Origin: Tepidamorphus sp.
Lineage (GTDB): Bacteria > Pseudomonadota > Alphaproteobacteria > Rhizobiales > Tepidamorphaceae
NCBI GenBank assembly: GCA_028280885.1
Contig: JANQKY010000090.1
Location: 1 to 41,076, forward strand
Direction of reading: 5' to 3'
Length of the DNA: 41,076 bases
The first letter of the stretch is position 1. Each line of letters opens with the position of its first letter. The position numbers and the translations under genes are program-made. Shown piece after piece: positions 18,792 through 28,209 of this stretch. The notes below the pieces were generated by a model, which did not search any database, was not told where the DNA came from, and saw only the letters and a program-made list of their open reading frames with translations.

Positions 18792-19592
18792 CTAGCCGCC
18801 GCGGCCGTTGCGCGGCGTGCACAGCGCGCGGTCGGAATCGGCGCGGATGAAATCGACGATATCCATGACCAGCTGGTGCTCGGCAAACAGCTGCGCGACG
18901 TCCTCGACCCGCTCCATCAGCGTGCCTTCGTTGGAAAACAGCATGCGATAGGCCTGCCGGACGGTATGGATCGCCTCGCGGTCGAAGCCCTGGCGCTTCA
19001 GGCCGACGATGTTGAGCCCGCCGAGATAAGCCCGGTTGCCGAGCACGGAGCCGAAGGGAATGACGTCGTTCTCGACGCCGCTAAGGCCACCGATAAAGGC
19101 GTATTTGCCGATCCGCACCCATTGGTGAACGGCGGCCAGCCCGCCGAGGATGGCGTAGTCCTGCACCCGGCAGTGGCCGGCCAGCGTCGCGTTGTTGATG
19201 AACAGGACGTGGTTGCCGACATGGCAGTCATGGGCGACATGGGCGCCGATCATGAAATAGCAATTGTCGCCGACCACGGTCTCCATGCCGCCAAACGACG
19301 TGCCGGGGCTCATCGTCACCTGCTCGCGGATGACGCAATCCGACCCGATCATCAGCTTGCTCGGTTCGCCGGCGAATTTGAGATGCTGCGGCGGCTGTCC
19401 GAGCGAGGCGAAGGGAAACACGCGGGTGCGCGCGCCGATCGTCGTGTGGCCGTCGACCACGACATGGGACATCAGTTCGACGCCCTCGCCAAGGACGACG
19501 TTTTCGCCGACGACGCAGAACGGGCCGATCCTGGCCCCCTCGCCGATCACGGCCCCGTCGCTGACGACGGCGCTGGAGTGTATCTCAGGCAT
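18792..19592 (-). CDS. lpxA: UDP-N-acetylglucosamine O-acyltransferase
   Basis: First committed enzyme of lipid A synthesis, transferring a 3-hydroxyacyl chain from ACP to UDP-GlcNAc. The 266-residue protein has left-handed beta-helix hexapeptide repeats in about residues 1-185, the catalytic His121 in GAHVAHDCHVG, the HQWVRIGKYAFIGGLSGVENDVIPFG ruler region and the C-terminal helical domain (GFDREAIHTVRQAYRMLF). It starts 9 bp after the fabZ stop. Normal length. Confidence 0.98.
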   Translation of the reverse strand: MPEIHSSAVVSDGAVIGEGARIGPFCVVGENVVLGEGVELMSHVVVDGHTTIGARTRVFPFASLGQPPQHLKFAGEPSKLMIGSDCVIREQVTMSPGTSFGGMETVVGDNCYFMIGAHVAHDCHVGNHVLFINNATLAGHCRVQDYAILGGLAAVHQWVRIGKYAFIGGLSGVENDVIPFGSVLGNRAYLGGLNIVGLKRQGFDREAIHTVRQAYRMLFSNEGTLMERVEDVAQLFAEHQLVMDIVDFIRADSDRALCTPRNGRGG

Positions 19593-19601
19593 GGTATCGC
19601 T

Positions 19602-20075
19602 TTACTTTTCCGCCATCATGGCGCTGATCTCGGCTTCGGCGACCAATTCGTCGCGGACGAAGGCCTGAGCGGAATATTTCCAGATCAGCCGGCGCTTGCG
19701 GATCTTCTTCAGGTGGTAGTGCAGCACATCGCCGGGCACGACCGGCTTGCGGAACTTGCACTTGTCGATCGTCATGAAATAGACGAGCTGCGGCATGCCG
19801 GTCTCGTGCATCGAAATGCACACCGCGCCGGCCGTCTGGGCCATGCCCTCGACGATCAGCACACCGGGCATCACCGGCTGGCCGGGAAAATGGCCCAGGA
19901 AGTGCGGCTCGTTGACCGTGACGTTCTTGATCCCGACGCAGGAGTCCTCGCCATCGATATCGATGATCCGGTCGACCATCAGAAAAGGATAGCGATGCGG
20001 CAGCAACTCCATGATCTTGAGAATGTCCAGGGTTTCCAGCGTCGTCCCGTCACTCTGGTTCGCGCTCACGTCCAT
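19602..20075 (-). CDS. fabZ: 3-hydroxyacyl-ACP dehydratase
   Basis: Hot-dog-fold dehydratase of type II fatty acid synthesis; it competes with LpxA/LpxD for 3-hydroxyacyl-ACP, which explains its place in the lpx operon. The 157-residue protein has LELLPHRYPFLMVDR-type opening, the catalytic His in EPHFLGHFPGQPVMPGVLIVEGMAQ with the Glu, and the FRKPVVPGD segment. The start overlaps the end of lpxD by 26 bp, with AGGGG about 11 bases upstream, so the two are co-translated. Confidence 0.97.
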   Translation of the reverse strand: MDVSANQSDGTTLETLDILKIMELLPHRYPFLMVDRIIDIDGEDSCVGIKNVTVNEPHFLGHFPGQPVMPGVLIVEGMAQTAGAVCISMHETGMPQLVYFMTIDKCKFRKPVVPGDVLHYHLKKIRKRRLIWKYSAQAFVRDELVAEAEISAMMAEK

Positions 20076-21135
20076 CCTCGCTCATTCCCCTTTCCGAACC
20101 GCGGCCGGCAATAGACTCCCGGGCCAGTTTCTGCAACGCGGCCACTTCCTTCAGCCACTCACGCGCCGGTCGCGCCGGCACGCCGCCATACCGTCCCTTT
20201 GCGGGAAGATCATCCTTGACAGCGCTGAGTGACGCCACCTGGGCGTAGTCACCGATCGTAACGTGGTTCATCACGCCCGCCTGGCCGCCGATGGCGACGA
20301 AGTCGCCGATCGTGGCGCTGCCGGCGATGCCCACCTGTGAAACAATGACACAGTGACAGCCAATGACGACGTTATGGCCTATCTGAACCGAATTGTCGAT
20401 CTTGGTGCCGGCGCCGATCGTGGTGTCGCGAAGCGCGCCGCGGTCGATCGTGGTATTGGCGCCGATCTCGACATCGTCCTGGATGATGACCCGGCCGATC
20501 TGCAGAATCTTGCGGTGTCCGGACGGCCCCATGGCGAAGCCGAATCCATCCTGGCCGATCCGGACGCCGGGATGCACGATGACCCGGTCGCCGACAAGCG
20601 CGTGAATGAGCGATGCGGAGGGACCAATGGCGCAGTCGCGGCCGATCTGAACCCGGGCACCGATGACCGATCCGGCATGGATCCGCGTGCCCCGGCCGAT
20701 CCGCGCTTCCCGTCCGATGGTCGCGCCCGGCTCGACGATCGCGCCGGCCTCGATCACCGCGGAGGGATGAATGCCGGACCCCGCCGGCGCGTCGTCCCAG
20801 GCAGGGATCGAGTGAAGCGCGTCGGGATAGAAGCGGGCGATCAGCTCATTGAAGGCGCGGCCGGGATCGGTAACGCTGAGCGCGATGCAGCTTGCCGGCA
20901 CCCGGTCGGCGTTCTTGCCGCGAACGAGGCAGGCGCCAGCTCCCGTGGCGGCGAGATCGCGATCGTATTTCGGATTGTCGTGAAAGGTAATCTGCGCCGG
21001 CCCGGCAAGCGACAGGGGCGCCGCATCCTCGATCAGCAGGTCCTCTGAGCCGTCGGCCAGGTCGGCTGCCACCCAGGTCGCGATTTCGGCGAGCCGGAAG
21101 GGCCCGGCGCGATCAAAAAAACGAACGTCTTCCAT
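20050..21135 (-). CDS. lpxD: UDP-3-O-(3-hydroxyacyl)glucosamine N-acyltransferase
   Basis: Adds the second 3-hydroxyacyl chain in lipid A synthesis. The 361-residue protein has the N-terminal uridine-binding domain (PLSLAGPAQITFHDNPKY), a long hexapeptide beta-helix (about 115-300), the catalytic His in QIGHNVVIGCHC, and a C-terminal helix. Shown by motif order and length. An intrinsic terminator lies between bamA and this gene, so it may have its own promoter in the 100 bp before the start. Confidence 0.97.
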   Translation of the reverse strand: MEDVRFFDRAGPFRLAEIATWVAADLADGSEDLLIEDAAPLSLAGPAQITFHDNPKYDRDLAATGAGACLVRGKNADRVPASCIALSVTDPGRAFNELIARFYPDALHSIPAWDDAPAGSGIHPSAVIEAGAIVEPGATIGREARIGRGTRIHAGSVIGARVQIGRDCAIGPSASLIHALVGDRVIVHPGVRIGQDGFGFAMGPSGHRKILQIGRVIIQDDVEIGANTTIDRGALRDTTIGAGTKIDNSVQIGHNVVIGCHCVIVSQVGIAGSATIGDFVAIGGQAGVMNHVTIGDYAQVASLSAVKDDLPAKGRYGGVPARPAREWLKEVAALQKLARESIAGRGSERGMSEDGREREPE

Positions 21136-21228
21136 CGCCGGAACCTACATCAGGGACTGCCTGCCTCAAACGCCACGGCGGATCACGTTCGATTATGGCG
21201 ATGACAGGAACCGTTACCGGTCGAATGA

Positions 21229-21268
21229 CAAAAGATCCGGGCGGCGCACTGTCGCTTGCGCCGCCGGG
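21229..21268 (-). terminator. Intrinsic terminator between bamA and lpxD
   Basis: On the minus strand CCGGCGGCGCA / TGCGCCGCCCGG pair (11 bp with one bulged C) around an 8-base loop, then ATCTTTTG. It lies just past the bamA stop and would separate bamA from the lpx genes at least in part. Confidence 0.75.
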
Positions 21269-21285
21269 TGCGGTCTTCGGGGCGA

Positions 21286-23892
21286 TCAGAACTGCTTTCC
21301 GGCGCCGAAGCGGAACACCTGGGTGTCGTCGTAGTCCTGCTTCAGGATGGCATAGCCGAGGTCGGCGCGCAGCGGGCCGAACGGCGATTCCCAGAGCAGG
21401 CTGAAGCCAACCGACGCGCGCGGCTCGGTATCGTCGATATAGCAGCCGTTGGCACCGGAGGGCACGATCCCGGTCTCGCCATTGTTGGTCGTGCCGGCGC
21501 ATTCGAGCAGGACCAGGGTCTTCGGCAGGAGCGAGCCGTTCGGACCGGGCTGGTAGATCGTGATCGGACCGGTATCGCCGACGCCGAACAGCAGGCCCGC
21601 ATCGGCGAAGAACGCGCCGCGGAAGCCGAGATCGTCGGGAATGAGCGGGATCGGGAACTGCAGTTCCGCCGTCGCCGCGGCGAAGACCTGGCCGCCGAGG
21701 GCATCGTGCTGGCCGCCCGGCGTCAGATCGCGCGGACCGTAGCCGGAGGTATCGAAGCCGCGGATCGTCTCGCCACCCTTGAAGTAGGTGTCGGTGACCG
21801 GCACGTCATAGCCGCCCCAGCCGGCGATGTAGCCGCCGGAGACCTTCAGCATCGAGACGATATCCGGGACGACCTCGCGATAGTAGCGGGCTTCCGCATC
21901 CGTGCGAATGTACTGCGCGTCGCCGCCGAGGCCGGCGAGATCCTGCGAGAAGCGGGTGTAGAAGCCATCGGTCGGCCGCACGAAGCTGTCGAGCGTCGAA
22001 TAGGTCAGGTCGTAGCCGGCGACCGAGTAGAGCCGCTCGCCGAGCGCTGCGTTAATGGCGATCGAGGCTTCGGGGGCGAACACGTCCGGAATGCCGTCGC
22101 CATTGGTGTCGCCGCCGGTCGGATAGCGATAGTCGATGCCCTGATAGGTGACCGGATCGCCGCAGATGTTCTGCGCCTGGCCGCGATCGGTGATCGGGCC
22201 GCAACCATCCCGCAGATATTCCGGCGTGGTGGTATCCGACTGGTACAGGCGGTAGCGGCCGATGAAGTTCGTCTCTTCGTTCAGCGCGAAGCCGATGCGG
22301 GCGCCGCCGCCGGCCGCCTTGACCGAGTAGGACGAGGTGTCTGAGTAGTCGATGTTCCGGTAGAAGCCGTCGATGCCGGCCGACAGCCTGCGGCCGAGGA
22401 AATACGGCTCGGTGAAGCTGAAGTCGAAGGCTTCCTTGTTCTCGCCGAACGAGCCGGAGACCGACAGGATCTGGCCGCGGCCGAGCAGGTTGCGCTCGGT
22501 CACCGAGACGTCGGCGACGAGACCGTCCGTCGTCGAGTAGCCACCGCCGACGGAGATCTCACCGGTCGGCTGCTCGACGACGTCGACATTCAGCACGACC
22601 CGGTCGGGCGCCGAGCCGGCAGCCCGCGAGATGTTGATGTTCTCGAAATAGCGCAACGCTTCCAGGCGCCGCTTGGCCCGGTCGATCATGACGACGTTGT
22701 AGGCGTCGCCCTCGGCGAAATCGAATTCGCGCCGGATCACCCGGTCGAGCGTCCGCGTGTTGCCGCGGATATTGATCCGCTCGATATAGACCCGCGGCCC
22801 CTCCTCGACGATGTAGGTGATGTCGACGGTCTCGGTTTCGGGGTTACGGTCGCCGCGCGGACGCACCTGGGCGAAGGCATAGCCGGCATTGGCGAGCTCG
22901 AGCGTCATGTCCTCGATCGTCGTCTCGACCTGGCGGGCGCTGTAGGTGGCGCCGGAATTGGTCGTGATGACGTTGCGCAGCGTCTCCGGATCGACGTCGC
23001 GGACATAGGACTGAACGTCGACGACGCCGAAATCATACTTCTCGCCCTCGTCGAGCGTGAAGGTGATGTAGAAGGCGTTGCGCTCGCGGTCGAGTTCGGC
23101 CACCGCCGAGATGACGCGGAAATCGGCATAGCCGTTGTTCAGGTAGAACCGCCGCAGCAGTTCCTGGTCGGCCTCGATGCGCTGCGGGTCGTAGACGTCG
23201 GAGGTCTTGAACCAGCTCAGCCAGTTGCGCTCCGAGGTGTTGATCACGTCGCGCAGCTTGCGGTCGCCATAGGCCTTGTTGCCGATGAAGTTGATACCGA
23301 CGACGCTGGTCTTGTCGTTCTCGTTGATCTCGAAGACGAGATTGGCGCGGTTGTCGGGAAGATCGATGATCTTCGGATCGACCCGCGCGCCGAACCGGCC
23401 GGAGGCCCGATAGAGCTGCAGGATGCGCTGGACGTCGCCCTCGATCTTGGCGCGCGTCAGCACGGAGCGCGGCTGCGATTCGATCTCCGACAGCAGCACC
23501 TCGTCCTTGATCTTCTTGTTGCCCTCGAAGGAGACGAGATTGACGATCGGATTCTCGACGACGGTGACGACCAGCGTATTGCCGCGCATGTTGAGGTCGA
23601 CGTCGGAGAACAGGCCGGTCTCGAACAACGTCTTCAGTGATTCGTTTGCCGCAAAAGCACTGTAGGACTGGCCCGGCTGCAGCGACAGGTAGGAGCGCAC
23701 CGTCTCGGCGTCGACGCGCCGGTTGCCCTCCACCGTGATCTGCCGAATCGTCTGTGCCTGCGCCTGGGAAACACCGATCAATTCGCCCCCGCCCGGCAGG
23801 CCGGACAGGACCGCGATCAGCGCAAAAGCACCCAAAACCCGCTTAACAATCCCCAAAACTGATACCATCGGGTTGTCGATCCTCAGACCCAT
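21286..23892 (-). CDS. bamA: Outer-membrane assembly factor BamA
   Basis: Central pore of the BAM complex that folds beta-barrel proteins into the outer membrane. The 868-residue precursor has a signal peptide (about 1-47, ending in AQAQ), five POTRA domains (about 48-450) and a 16-strand Omp85 barrel with the lid motif GGETIRGFDTSGYGPRD and C-terminal aromatic KQF. It is longer than the 770-800 I expect for Rhizobiales; the extra length sits in barrel loops. One loop has a DTNGDGIPD calcium-loop-like motif at about 595-603 and a Cys pair (Cys564, Cys577); another has Cys798 and Cys817. Gene order rseP-bamA is standard. A start eight codons downstream (Met9) is also possible. Confidence 0.96.
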   Translation of the reverse strand: MGLRIDNPMVSVLGIVKRVLGAFALIAVLSGLPGGGELIGVSQAQAQTIRQITVEGNRRVDAETVRSYLSLQPGQSYSAFAANESLKTLFETGLFSDVDLNMRGNTLVVTVVENPIVNLVSFEGNKKIKDEVLLSEIESQPRSVLTRAKIEGDVQRILQLYRASGRFGARVDPKIIDLPDNRANLVFEINENDKTSVVGINFIGNKAYGDRKLRDVINTSERNWLSWFKTSDVYDPQRIEADQELLRRFYLNNGYADFRVISAVAELDRERNAFYITFTLDEGEKYDFGVVDVQSYVRDVDPETLRNVITTNSGATYSARQVETTIEDMTLELANAGYAFAQVRPRGDRNPETETVDITYIVEEGPRVYIERINIRGNTRTLDRVIRREFDFAEGDAYNVVMIDRAKRRLEALRYFENINISRAAGSAPDRVVLNVDVVEQPTGEISVGGGYSTTDGLVADVSVTERNLLGRGQILSVSGSFGENKEAFDFSFTEPYFLGRRLSAGIDGFYRNIDYSDTSSYSVKAAGGGARIGFALNEETNFIGRYRLYQSDTTTPEYLRDGCGPITDRGQAQNICGDPVTYQGIDYRYPTGGDTNGDGIPDVFAPEASIAINAALGERLYSVAGYDLTYSTLDSFVRPTDGFYTRFSQDLAGLGGDAQYIRTDAEARYYREVVPDIVSMLKVSGGYIAGWGGYDVPVTDTYFKGGETIRGFDTSGYGPRDLTPGGQHDALGGQVFAAATAELQFPIPLIPDDLGFRGAFFADAGLLFGVGDTGPITIYQPGPNGSLLPKTLVLLECAGTTNNGETGIVPSGANGCYIDDTEPRASVGFSLLWESPFGPLRADLGYAILKQDYDDTQVFRFGAGKQF

Positions 23893-24040
23893 CTGACCTT
23901 CTTTTTCTGCGCGCGAACAGCCGTCCCCGGTCGACTCCCCACGTGCCGACGCGTTTGTAACTGCTTTTTATCGTTATGCAAACAAACATTCAGCGTCATT
24001 GCCGACTCCCTGGCGCGCCGTTGCAAGGCGGCAACGCACA

Positions 24041-25183
24041 TCATGACCGGCTCGCTATACTGACGATGTCGTTCCAGGTGGCGAACAGCATCAGCATGAG
24101 AACAAGGGCCAGCCCGACCCGGAATCCGATGTCGATCGTCCGTTCAGACAGCGGCCGTCCCCGGGCCGCTTCAATGCTGTAGAACAGGAGGTGGCCGCCA
24201 TCCAACATCGGAACCGGCATAAGGTTAAGAAAACCGATAGAAATCGACAGGATCGCCGTCAGGTTCATCAGCGCCAGGAAGCCCAGTTGCGCGACCTGGC
24301 CCGACATTTCGGCGATCCGGATCGGCCCGCCAAGCTGGTCGGCGTCCTCGCGGCCGACGATGATCCCGACCAGATAGAGCGTCGTGCGCTCGATGACGAA
24401 CCAGGTCTCCTTGGTGCCCTCCCACAGCGCCGCCGGGACCGAATAGCGCACCTGCGTGACCTGATCGGGCTGGGTGCTGCGCTGGATGCCGAGAAGGCCG
24501 ATCCTGTGGGTATTGCCGAACCGGTCCTCGATCTCCTTGAGCTCGGGCACGGCGGTCAGCGTCACCGGCTCGCCGCCGCGGTCGACGACGATCTCAAGCG
24601 TCCGGCCCGGCGAGATGCTGACGATGCGCTGCATGTCGGAAAAGGCGGAGATCGGTTCGCCATCGATCGCTTCGACGACATCGCCCGGCTGGAAGCCGGC
24701 GGCGGCGGCCGCCGAATCGGGCGTGACCTCGTCGACGATGGCCGGCGTCACGAACTTGCCGACGGTCGCGAAAATCGCCGCGAAGATGACGATCGACAGC
24801 AGGAAGTTGGCGATCGGCCCGGCCGCGACGATCGCCGCGCGCTGGGACACCGGCTTGAGATGAAAAGCGGAACTCCGCTCCTCTTCCGGCATTGTCGCCA
24901 GGGCATCCTGATCGGGCGAGCTTGCGACCGAATCATCGCCATGGAACTTCACGTAGCCGCCAAGCGGGATCCAGGAGAGCCGCCAGCGCGTGCCGCGGCG
25001 ATCGTTGAAGCCGACGATTTCCGGGCCGAAGCCGATCGAAAAGGCGTCGACCTTGACGCCGCACCAGCGCGCGACCAGGAAATGGCCGAGTTCGTGGAAG
25101 AACACGACGATGGTCAGGACGAACAGGAACGGCACCAGATAGGTCACGGCTCCGCTGCCCAGCGCGCTCAGCGACTCCAACAT
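24041..25183 (-). CDS. rseP: RIP metalloprotease RseP
   Basis: Site-2-type intramembrane zinc protease that cuts membrane anchors (anti-sigma factors, and remnants such as PodJ in Caulobacter, where it is called MmpA). The 380-residue protein has the zinc site HELGH at residues 30-34, GVKVDAFSIGFGPEIVGF, one PDZ domain (about 125-215, starting EVTPDSAAAAAGFQPGDVVEAIDGEP) and the third ligand region NLMPVPMLDGGHLLFY. Four membrane segments are visible. It sits between dxr and bamA as in most proteobacteria. Confidence 0.96.
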   Translation of the reverse strand: MLESLSALGSGAVTYLVPFLFVLTIVVFFHELGHFLVARWCGVKVDAFSIGFGPEIVGFNDRRGTRWRLSWIPLGGYVKFHGDDSVASSPDQDALATMPEEERSSAFHLKPVSQRAAIVAAGPIANFLLSIVIFAAIFATVGKFVTPAIVDEVTPDSAAAAAGFQPGDVVEAIDGEPISAFSDMQRIVSISPGRTLEIVVDRGGEPVTLTAVPELKEIEDRFGNTHRIGLLGIQRSTQPDQVTQVRYSVPAALWEGTKETWFVIERTTLYLVGIIVGREDADQLGGPIRIAEMSGQVAQLGFLALMNLTAILSISIGFLNLMPVPMLDGGHLLFYSIEAARGRPLSERTIDIGFRVGLALVLMLMLFATWNDIVSIASRS

Positions 25184-25224
25184 GCCCAGTCAAACTCCCT
25201 TAAGGTCGCGGTCAGGCCAGCGTT

Positions 25225-26490
25225 TCAGCCCGCTGTCGCGATATGCTCCCCAACCAAAGCCCGCGCCACGTCCCGCGCCGTTCGGTCCAGTTCCAGTGCC
25301 TCGTCAAGCGATGCGGGCTCACCGATTCCGGTGCGCGCCACCCTATCCATAACATTCTCGACGATTTTGGCGATATCTGGGAAGCGGATTCGTTCCGACA
25401 GGAAGGCTTCGACCGATATTTCGTTGGCAGCGTTAAGAACGGTCGTCGCGCCGTTGCCGGCTTCCATCGCCGCAATCGCGATGCCAAGGGCGGGAAAACG
25501 CCGCAGATCCGGCGTTTCGAAGGTCAAACGCCCGAGTTCGGCGAGGTCCAGTCGCTTCGTCGGCGCCGGGATGCGGTCCGGCCAGCCGAGACTGTAGGCG
25601 ATCGGCGTGCGCATATCGGGCTCGGCGAGCTGGGCGATCACCGATCCGTCCCGGTAGGACACGAATCCGTGAACGATGCTTTCGGGATGGACCACGACGG
25701 CGAGCCGCTCCGGCGCGATGGCGAACAGGTGATGCGCCTCGATCAGTTCCAGCCCCTTGTTCATCAGGCCTGCCGAATCCACCGAGATCTTCGCGCCCAT
25801 CGCCCAGTTCGGGTGGCGAACCGCCTCCCGCGGACCGGCTTCGGCGATCTGCTCGGCGCTCCAGGTGCGGAACGGGCCGCCGGAGGCGGTGATCGTGACG
25901 GTCTCGACCGCCTTCAAACGATCCGGATCGAGTACCTGAACCGGGTTTAGCGCCTGAACCGGGTTTAGAACCTGAAACAGGGCACTGTGCTCGGAATCGA
26001 CCGGCAATATGGTCGCGCCACCAGCCCGCGCGGTCGCCATGAACAATGTGCCGGCGGTGACCAGGCACTCCTTGTTGGCGAGCAGAATGGTCGTTCCGCG
26101 TGCCGCAGCCGCCAGCGTCGGCGCCAGGCCGGCGGCCCCGACGATCGCCGCCATCAGCCGGTCGACCGGCCGGGTGGCCGCCTCCACGAGTGCTGCCTGC
26201 CCGGCGGCCGCCTCGATCCCGGTCCCAGACAGCGCCGCCTTGAGGGCCGCGTAGGCATCCGGGTCGGCGACGACGGCAAGCCGCGCGCCGGCCTCGATCG
26301 CGATTTGCGCCAGGCCTTCGGCGTCGCGATTGGCGCTCACCGCCTCGACCCGGAACCGTCCCGGCAGCCGCGAGACGACATCGATGGTGTTGCGGCCGAT
26401 CGATCCGGTCGCCCCCAGAATGGAAAGGCTCTGCCCCGAGCGGCTTTGGGCGGACTGACCGTGGGCGGACTGGCTGCGGGACAATGTCAT
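25225..26490 (-). CDS. dxr: 1-deoxy-D-xylulose 5-phosphate reductoisomerase
   Basis: Converts DOXP to MEP with NADPH, the committing step of the MEP isoprenoid pathway. The 421-residue protein has the NADPH loop LGATGSIGRNTIDVV, NKECLVTAG, the metal/substrate motif VDSEHSALFQ, ASGGPFRTW and GAKISVDSAGLMNKGLELIEAHHLF, and the C-terminal helical domain. Two unusual features are visible: a Gln/Ser-rich N-terminal extension encoded by a 15-bp duplication (26447-26476), and a loop after SALFQ with the repeat NPVQAL-NPVQVL encoded by an 18-bp tandem repeat (25932-25985). Both keep frame. It lies 4 bp downstream of the end of its operon neighbour cdsA, counted on the minus strand. Confidence 0.96.
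   Translation of the reverse strand: MTLSRSQSAHGQSAQSRSGQSLSILGATGSIGRNTIDVVSRLPGRFRVEAVSANRDAEGLAQIAIEAGARLAVVADPDAYAALKAALSGTGIEAAAGQAALVEAATRPVDRLMAAIVGAAGLAPTLAAAARGTTILLANKECLVTAGTLFMATARAGGATILPVDSEHSALFQVLNPVQALNPVQVLDPDRLKAVETVTITASGGPFRTWSAEQIAEAGPREAVRHPNWAMGAKISVDSAGLMNKGLELIEAHHLFAIAPERLAVVVHPESIVHGFVSYRDGSVIAQLAEPDMRTPIAYSLGWPDRIPAPTKRLDLAELGRLTFETPDLRRFPALGIAIAAMEAGNGATTVLNAANEISVEAFLSERIRFPDIAKIVENVMDRVARTGIGEPASLDEALELDRTARDVARALVGEHIATAG
25932..25985. repeat. 18-bp in-frame tandem repeat inside dxr
   Basis: Unit 1 (25932-25949) and unit 2 (25950-25967) share CCTGAACCGGGTTTA exactly; unit 3 (25968-25985) is diverged. In protein it gives a six-residue repeat in a loop between VDSEH and ASGGPFR. 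Confidence 0.9.
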
Positions 26491-26494
26491 TCAG

Positions 26495-27316
26495 CTACCA
26501 TAGCAACAGGCCCTGCCCCGTCGACGACAGGCCGCCGCGGGCGATGCCGATCAGGCCGGCGATGATACAGGCGGCGAACAGGCTGTCGATGCGGTCGAGC
26601 AGCCCGCCGTGGCCGGGAATGAGGCCGCTCGCATCCTTGACGCCGAAGCGGCGCTTGAACCGCGACTCGGCGAGGTCGCCGCATTGCGCGATCACCGAGA
26701 CGATCACCGCCAGCCCGATCATCGGCGCCATCGGGCTGTCGAGGAAAAAGCCGGTGAACAGCGCGCTCATGGCAACCGCGGCGATTACACCCCCGATCGC
26801 GCCCGACCATGTCTTGGCGGGCGAGATCGCCGGCGCGAGCCTTGGGCCGCCGACGGCGCGGCCGATGAAATAGGCGCCGGTGTCGGTCGCCATGACGATC
26901 AGCAGGACCCAGGCCGCCGCGCGCAGGCCGTAATTCGGATCGTCGCGCAACAGGATCGCGGAAAAGCCGGCAAGAGCAAGATAGACCAGCGTCACGGCGA
27001 ACAGCCTGGCCCGATCGTTGGACCAGGCGAACAGCTGCGCGGCGATGACGGTCGCCAGCAGGAGAATGACGGCGAGGCCATATTGGGCCAGATGGATCGC
27101 CGCCATCGCGGCGACCAGCCCGATCGCGCCGATCAGGACGCCGGCATCGAAATGCCGGTCGCGGCTGATCGCGCTCAACTCGGCAATGACGACAATGATG
27201 GCGATCGCCGACATGGCAACGAAAGGCCAGCCGCCCGCCCAGATGGCGCCGGCGATGAAGGGCATTGCGATCGCGACTGACAGAACCCGGACCCGCAGAT
27301 CGGCCATGCCGCTCAT
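26495..27316 (-). CDS. cdsA: Phosphatidate cytidylyltransferase
   Basis: Integral membrane enzyme making CDP-diacylglycerol from phosphatidate and CTP, the branch point of phospholipid synthesis. The 273-residue protein has about eight hydrophobic helices and the family signature SPAKTWSGAIGG ... AQCGDLAESRFKRRFGVKDASGLIPGHGGLLDRIDSL near the C-terminus. A start at Met4 (27307) is equally possible. It follows uppS by about 50 bp. Confidence 0.96.
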   Translation of the reverse strand: MSGMADLRVRVLSVAIAMPFIAGAIWAGGWPFVAMSAIAIIVVIAELSAISRDRHFDAGVLIGAIGLVAAMAAIHLAQYGLAVILLLATVIAAQLFAWSNDRARLFAVTLVYLALAGFSAILLRDDPNYGLRAAAWVLLIVMATDTGAYFIGRAVGGPRLAPAISPAKTWSGAIGGVIAAVAMSALFTGFFLDSPMAPMIGLAVIVSVIAQCGDLAESRFKRRFGVKDASGLIPGHGGLLDRIDSLFAACIIAGLIGIARGGLSSTGQGLLLW

Positions 27317-27367
27317 GAGAAAGCCGCCTCGCCGCGCGCCCTTGGAGACTGCGCCAGGACCAACATT

Positions 27368-28126
27368 CTAAGGCGATGCCCTGGCGGTCAGGCCGCCGAA
27401 GCGGCGATCGCGGGTGTAATACTCCGCCAGCGCGTCTTCGAGCGCGGCGCGGTCGAAATCGGGCCAATAGAGCGGCGAGAAGAAGAACTCGGTATAGGCG
27501 CACTGCCAGAGCAGGAAATTGCTGATGCGCAATTCGCCGCTCGTGCGGATCAGCAGATCGGGATCGGGAATGCCGCCGGTATCGAGCAGTTGCGAGATGG
27601 TATCCTCGTCGATATCGGCGGGATCGAGGTTGCCGCAAACCGCGCGCCGGGCCGCTTCCTGAACGGCGCGGACGATTTCCTCGCGTCCGCCGTAGTTGAA
27701 GGCGACGACCAGCGTCAGGCCGGTATTGTCGCAGGTCAGCTCCTCCGCCTCGACCAGCAGGGCCAGGATGTCGGGGGCAAGGTCGTCGCGGCGGCCGATG
27801 ATGCGCACCCGGACATTGTTCTGGTGCAGTTCGGCGAGGTCGTGCCGGATGAAGCGGCGCAGGAGCGCCATCAGGTCGAGGACCTCGCTGTGGGGGCGCG
27901 ACCAGTTTTCGGAGCTGAAGCTGTAGACGGTCAGATAGTCGATGCCCAGTTCGCCGGCCGCGCGCACGGTCCGGCGCAGGGCCTGCACGCCGGCGCGGTG
28001 CCCTTCCGCCCGGACGAGCCCGCGCCGTTTGGCCCAGCGACCGTTGCCGTCCATGATGATCGCGACATGGCAGGGAACGGACGAGGAGCCTCCGCTATGG
28101 GCAGCGACTGACACGCCTGAATTCAT
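27368..28126 (-). CDS. uppS: Isoprenyl (undecaprenyl) diphosphate synthase
   Basis: Cis-prenyltransferase producing the undecaprenyl carrier for peptidoglycan and O-antigen. The chosen start gives 252 residues with the catalytic Asp26 in HVAIIMDGNGRWAKRRG, GHRAGVQALRR, YSFSSENWSRP, and the C-terminal DLLIRTSGELRISNFLLWQCAYTEFFF and WPDF motifs. Length and the Asp position match the Escherichia coli enzyme, which decided the start. A GTG at 28204 with AGGCGG upstream would add 26 unconserved residues and cannot be excluded. Confidence 0.95.
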   Translation of the reverse strand: MNSGVSVAAHSGGSSSVPCHVAIIMDGNGRWAKRRGLVRAEGHRAGVQALRRTVRAAGELGIDYLTVYSFSSENWSRPHSEVLDLMALLRRFIRHDLAELHQNNVRVRIIGRRDDLAPDILALLVEAEELTCDNTGLTLVVAFNYGGREEIVRAVQEAARRAVCGNLDPADIDEDTISQLLDTGGIPDPDLLIRTSGELRISNFLLWQCAYTEFFFSPLYWPDFDRAALEDALAEYYTRDRRFGGLTARASP

Positions 28127-28209
28127 GTCGGAACCGACCTCGCCTCCCTGTTGAGCCGGATACCCGGCCACCCCCGATACCGCACCGCCGGTCGATCGCG
28201 GCACGCTTT

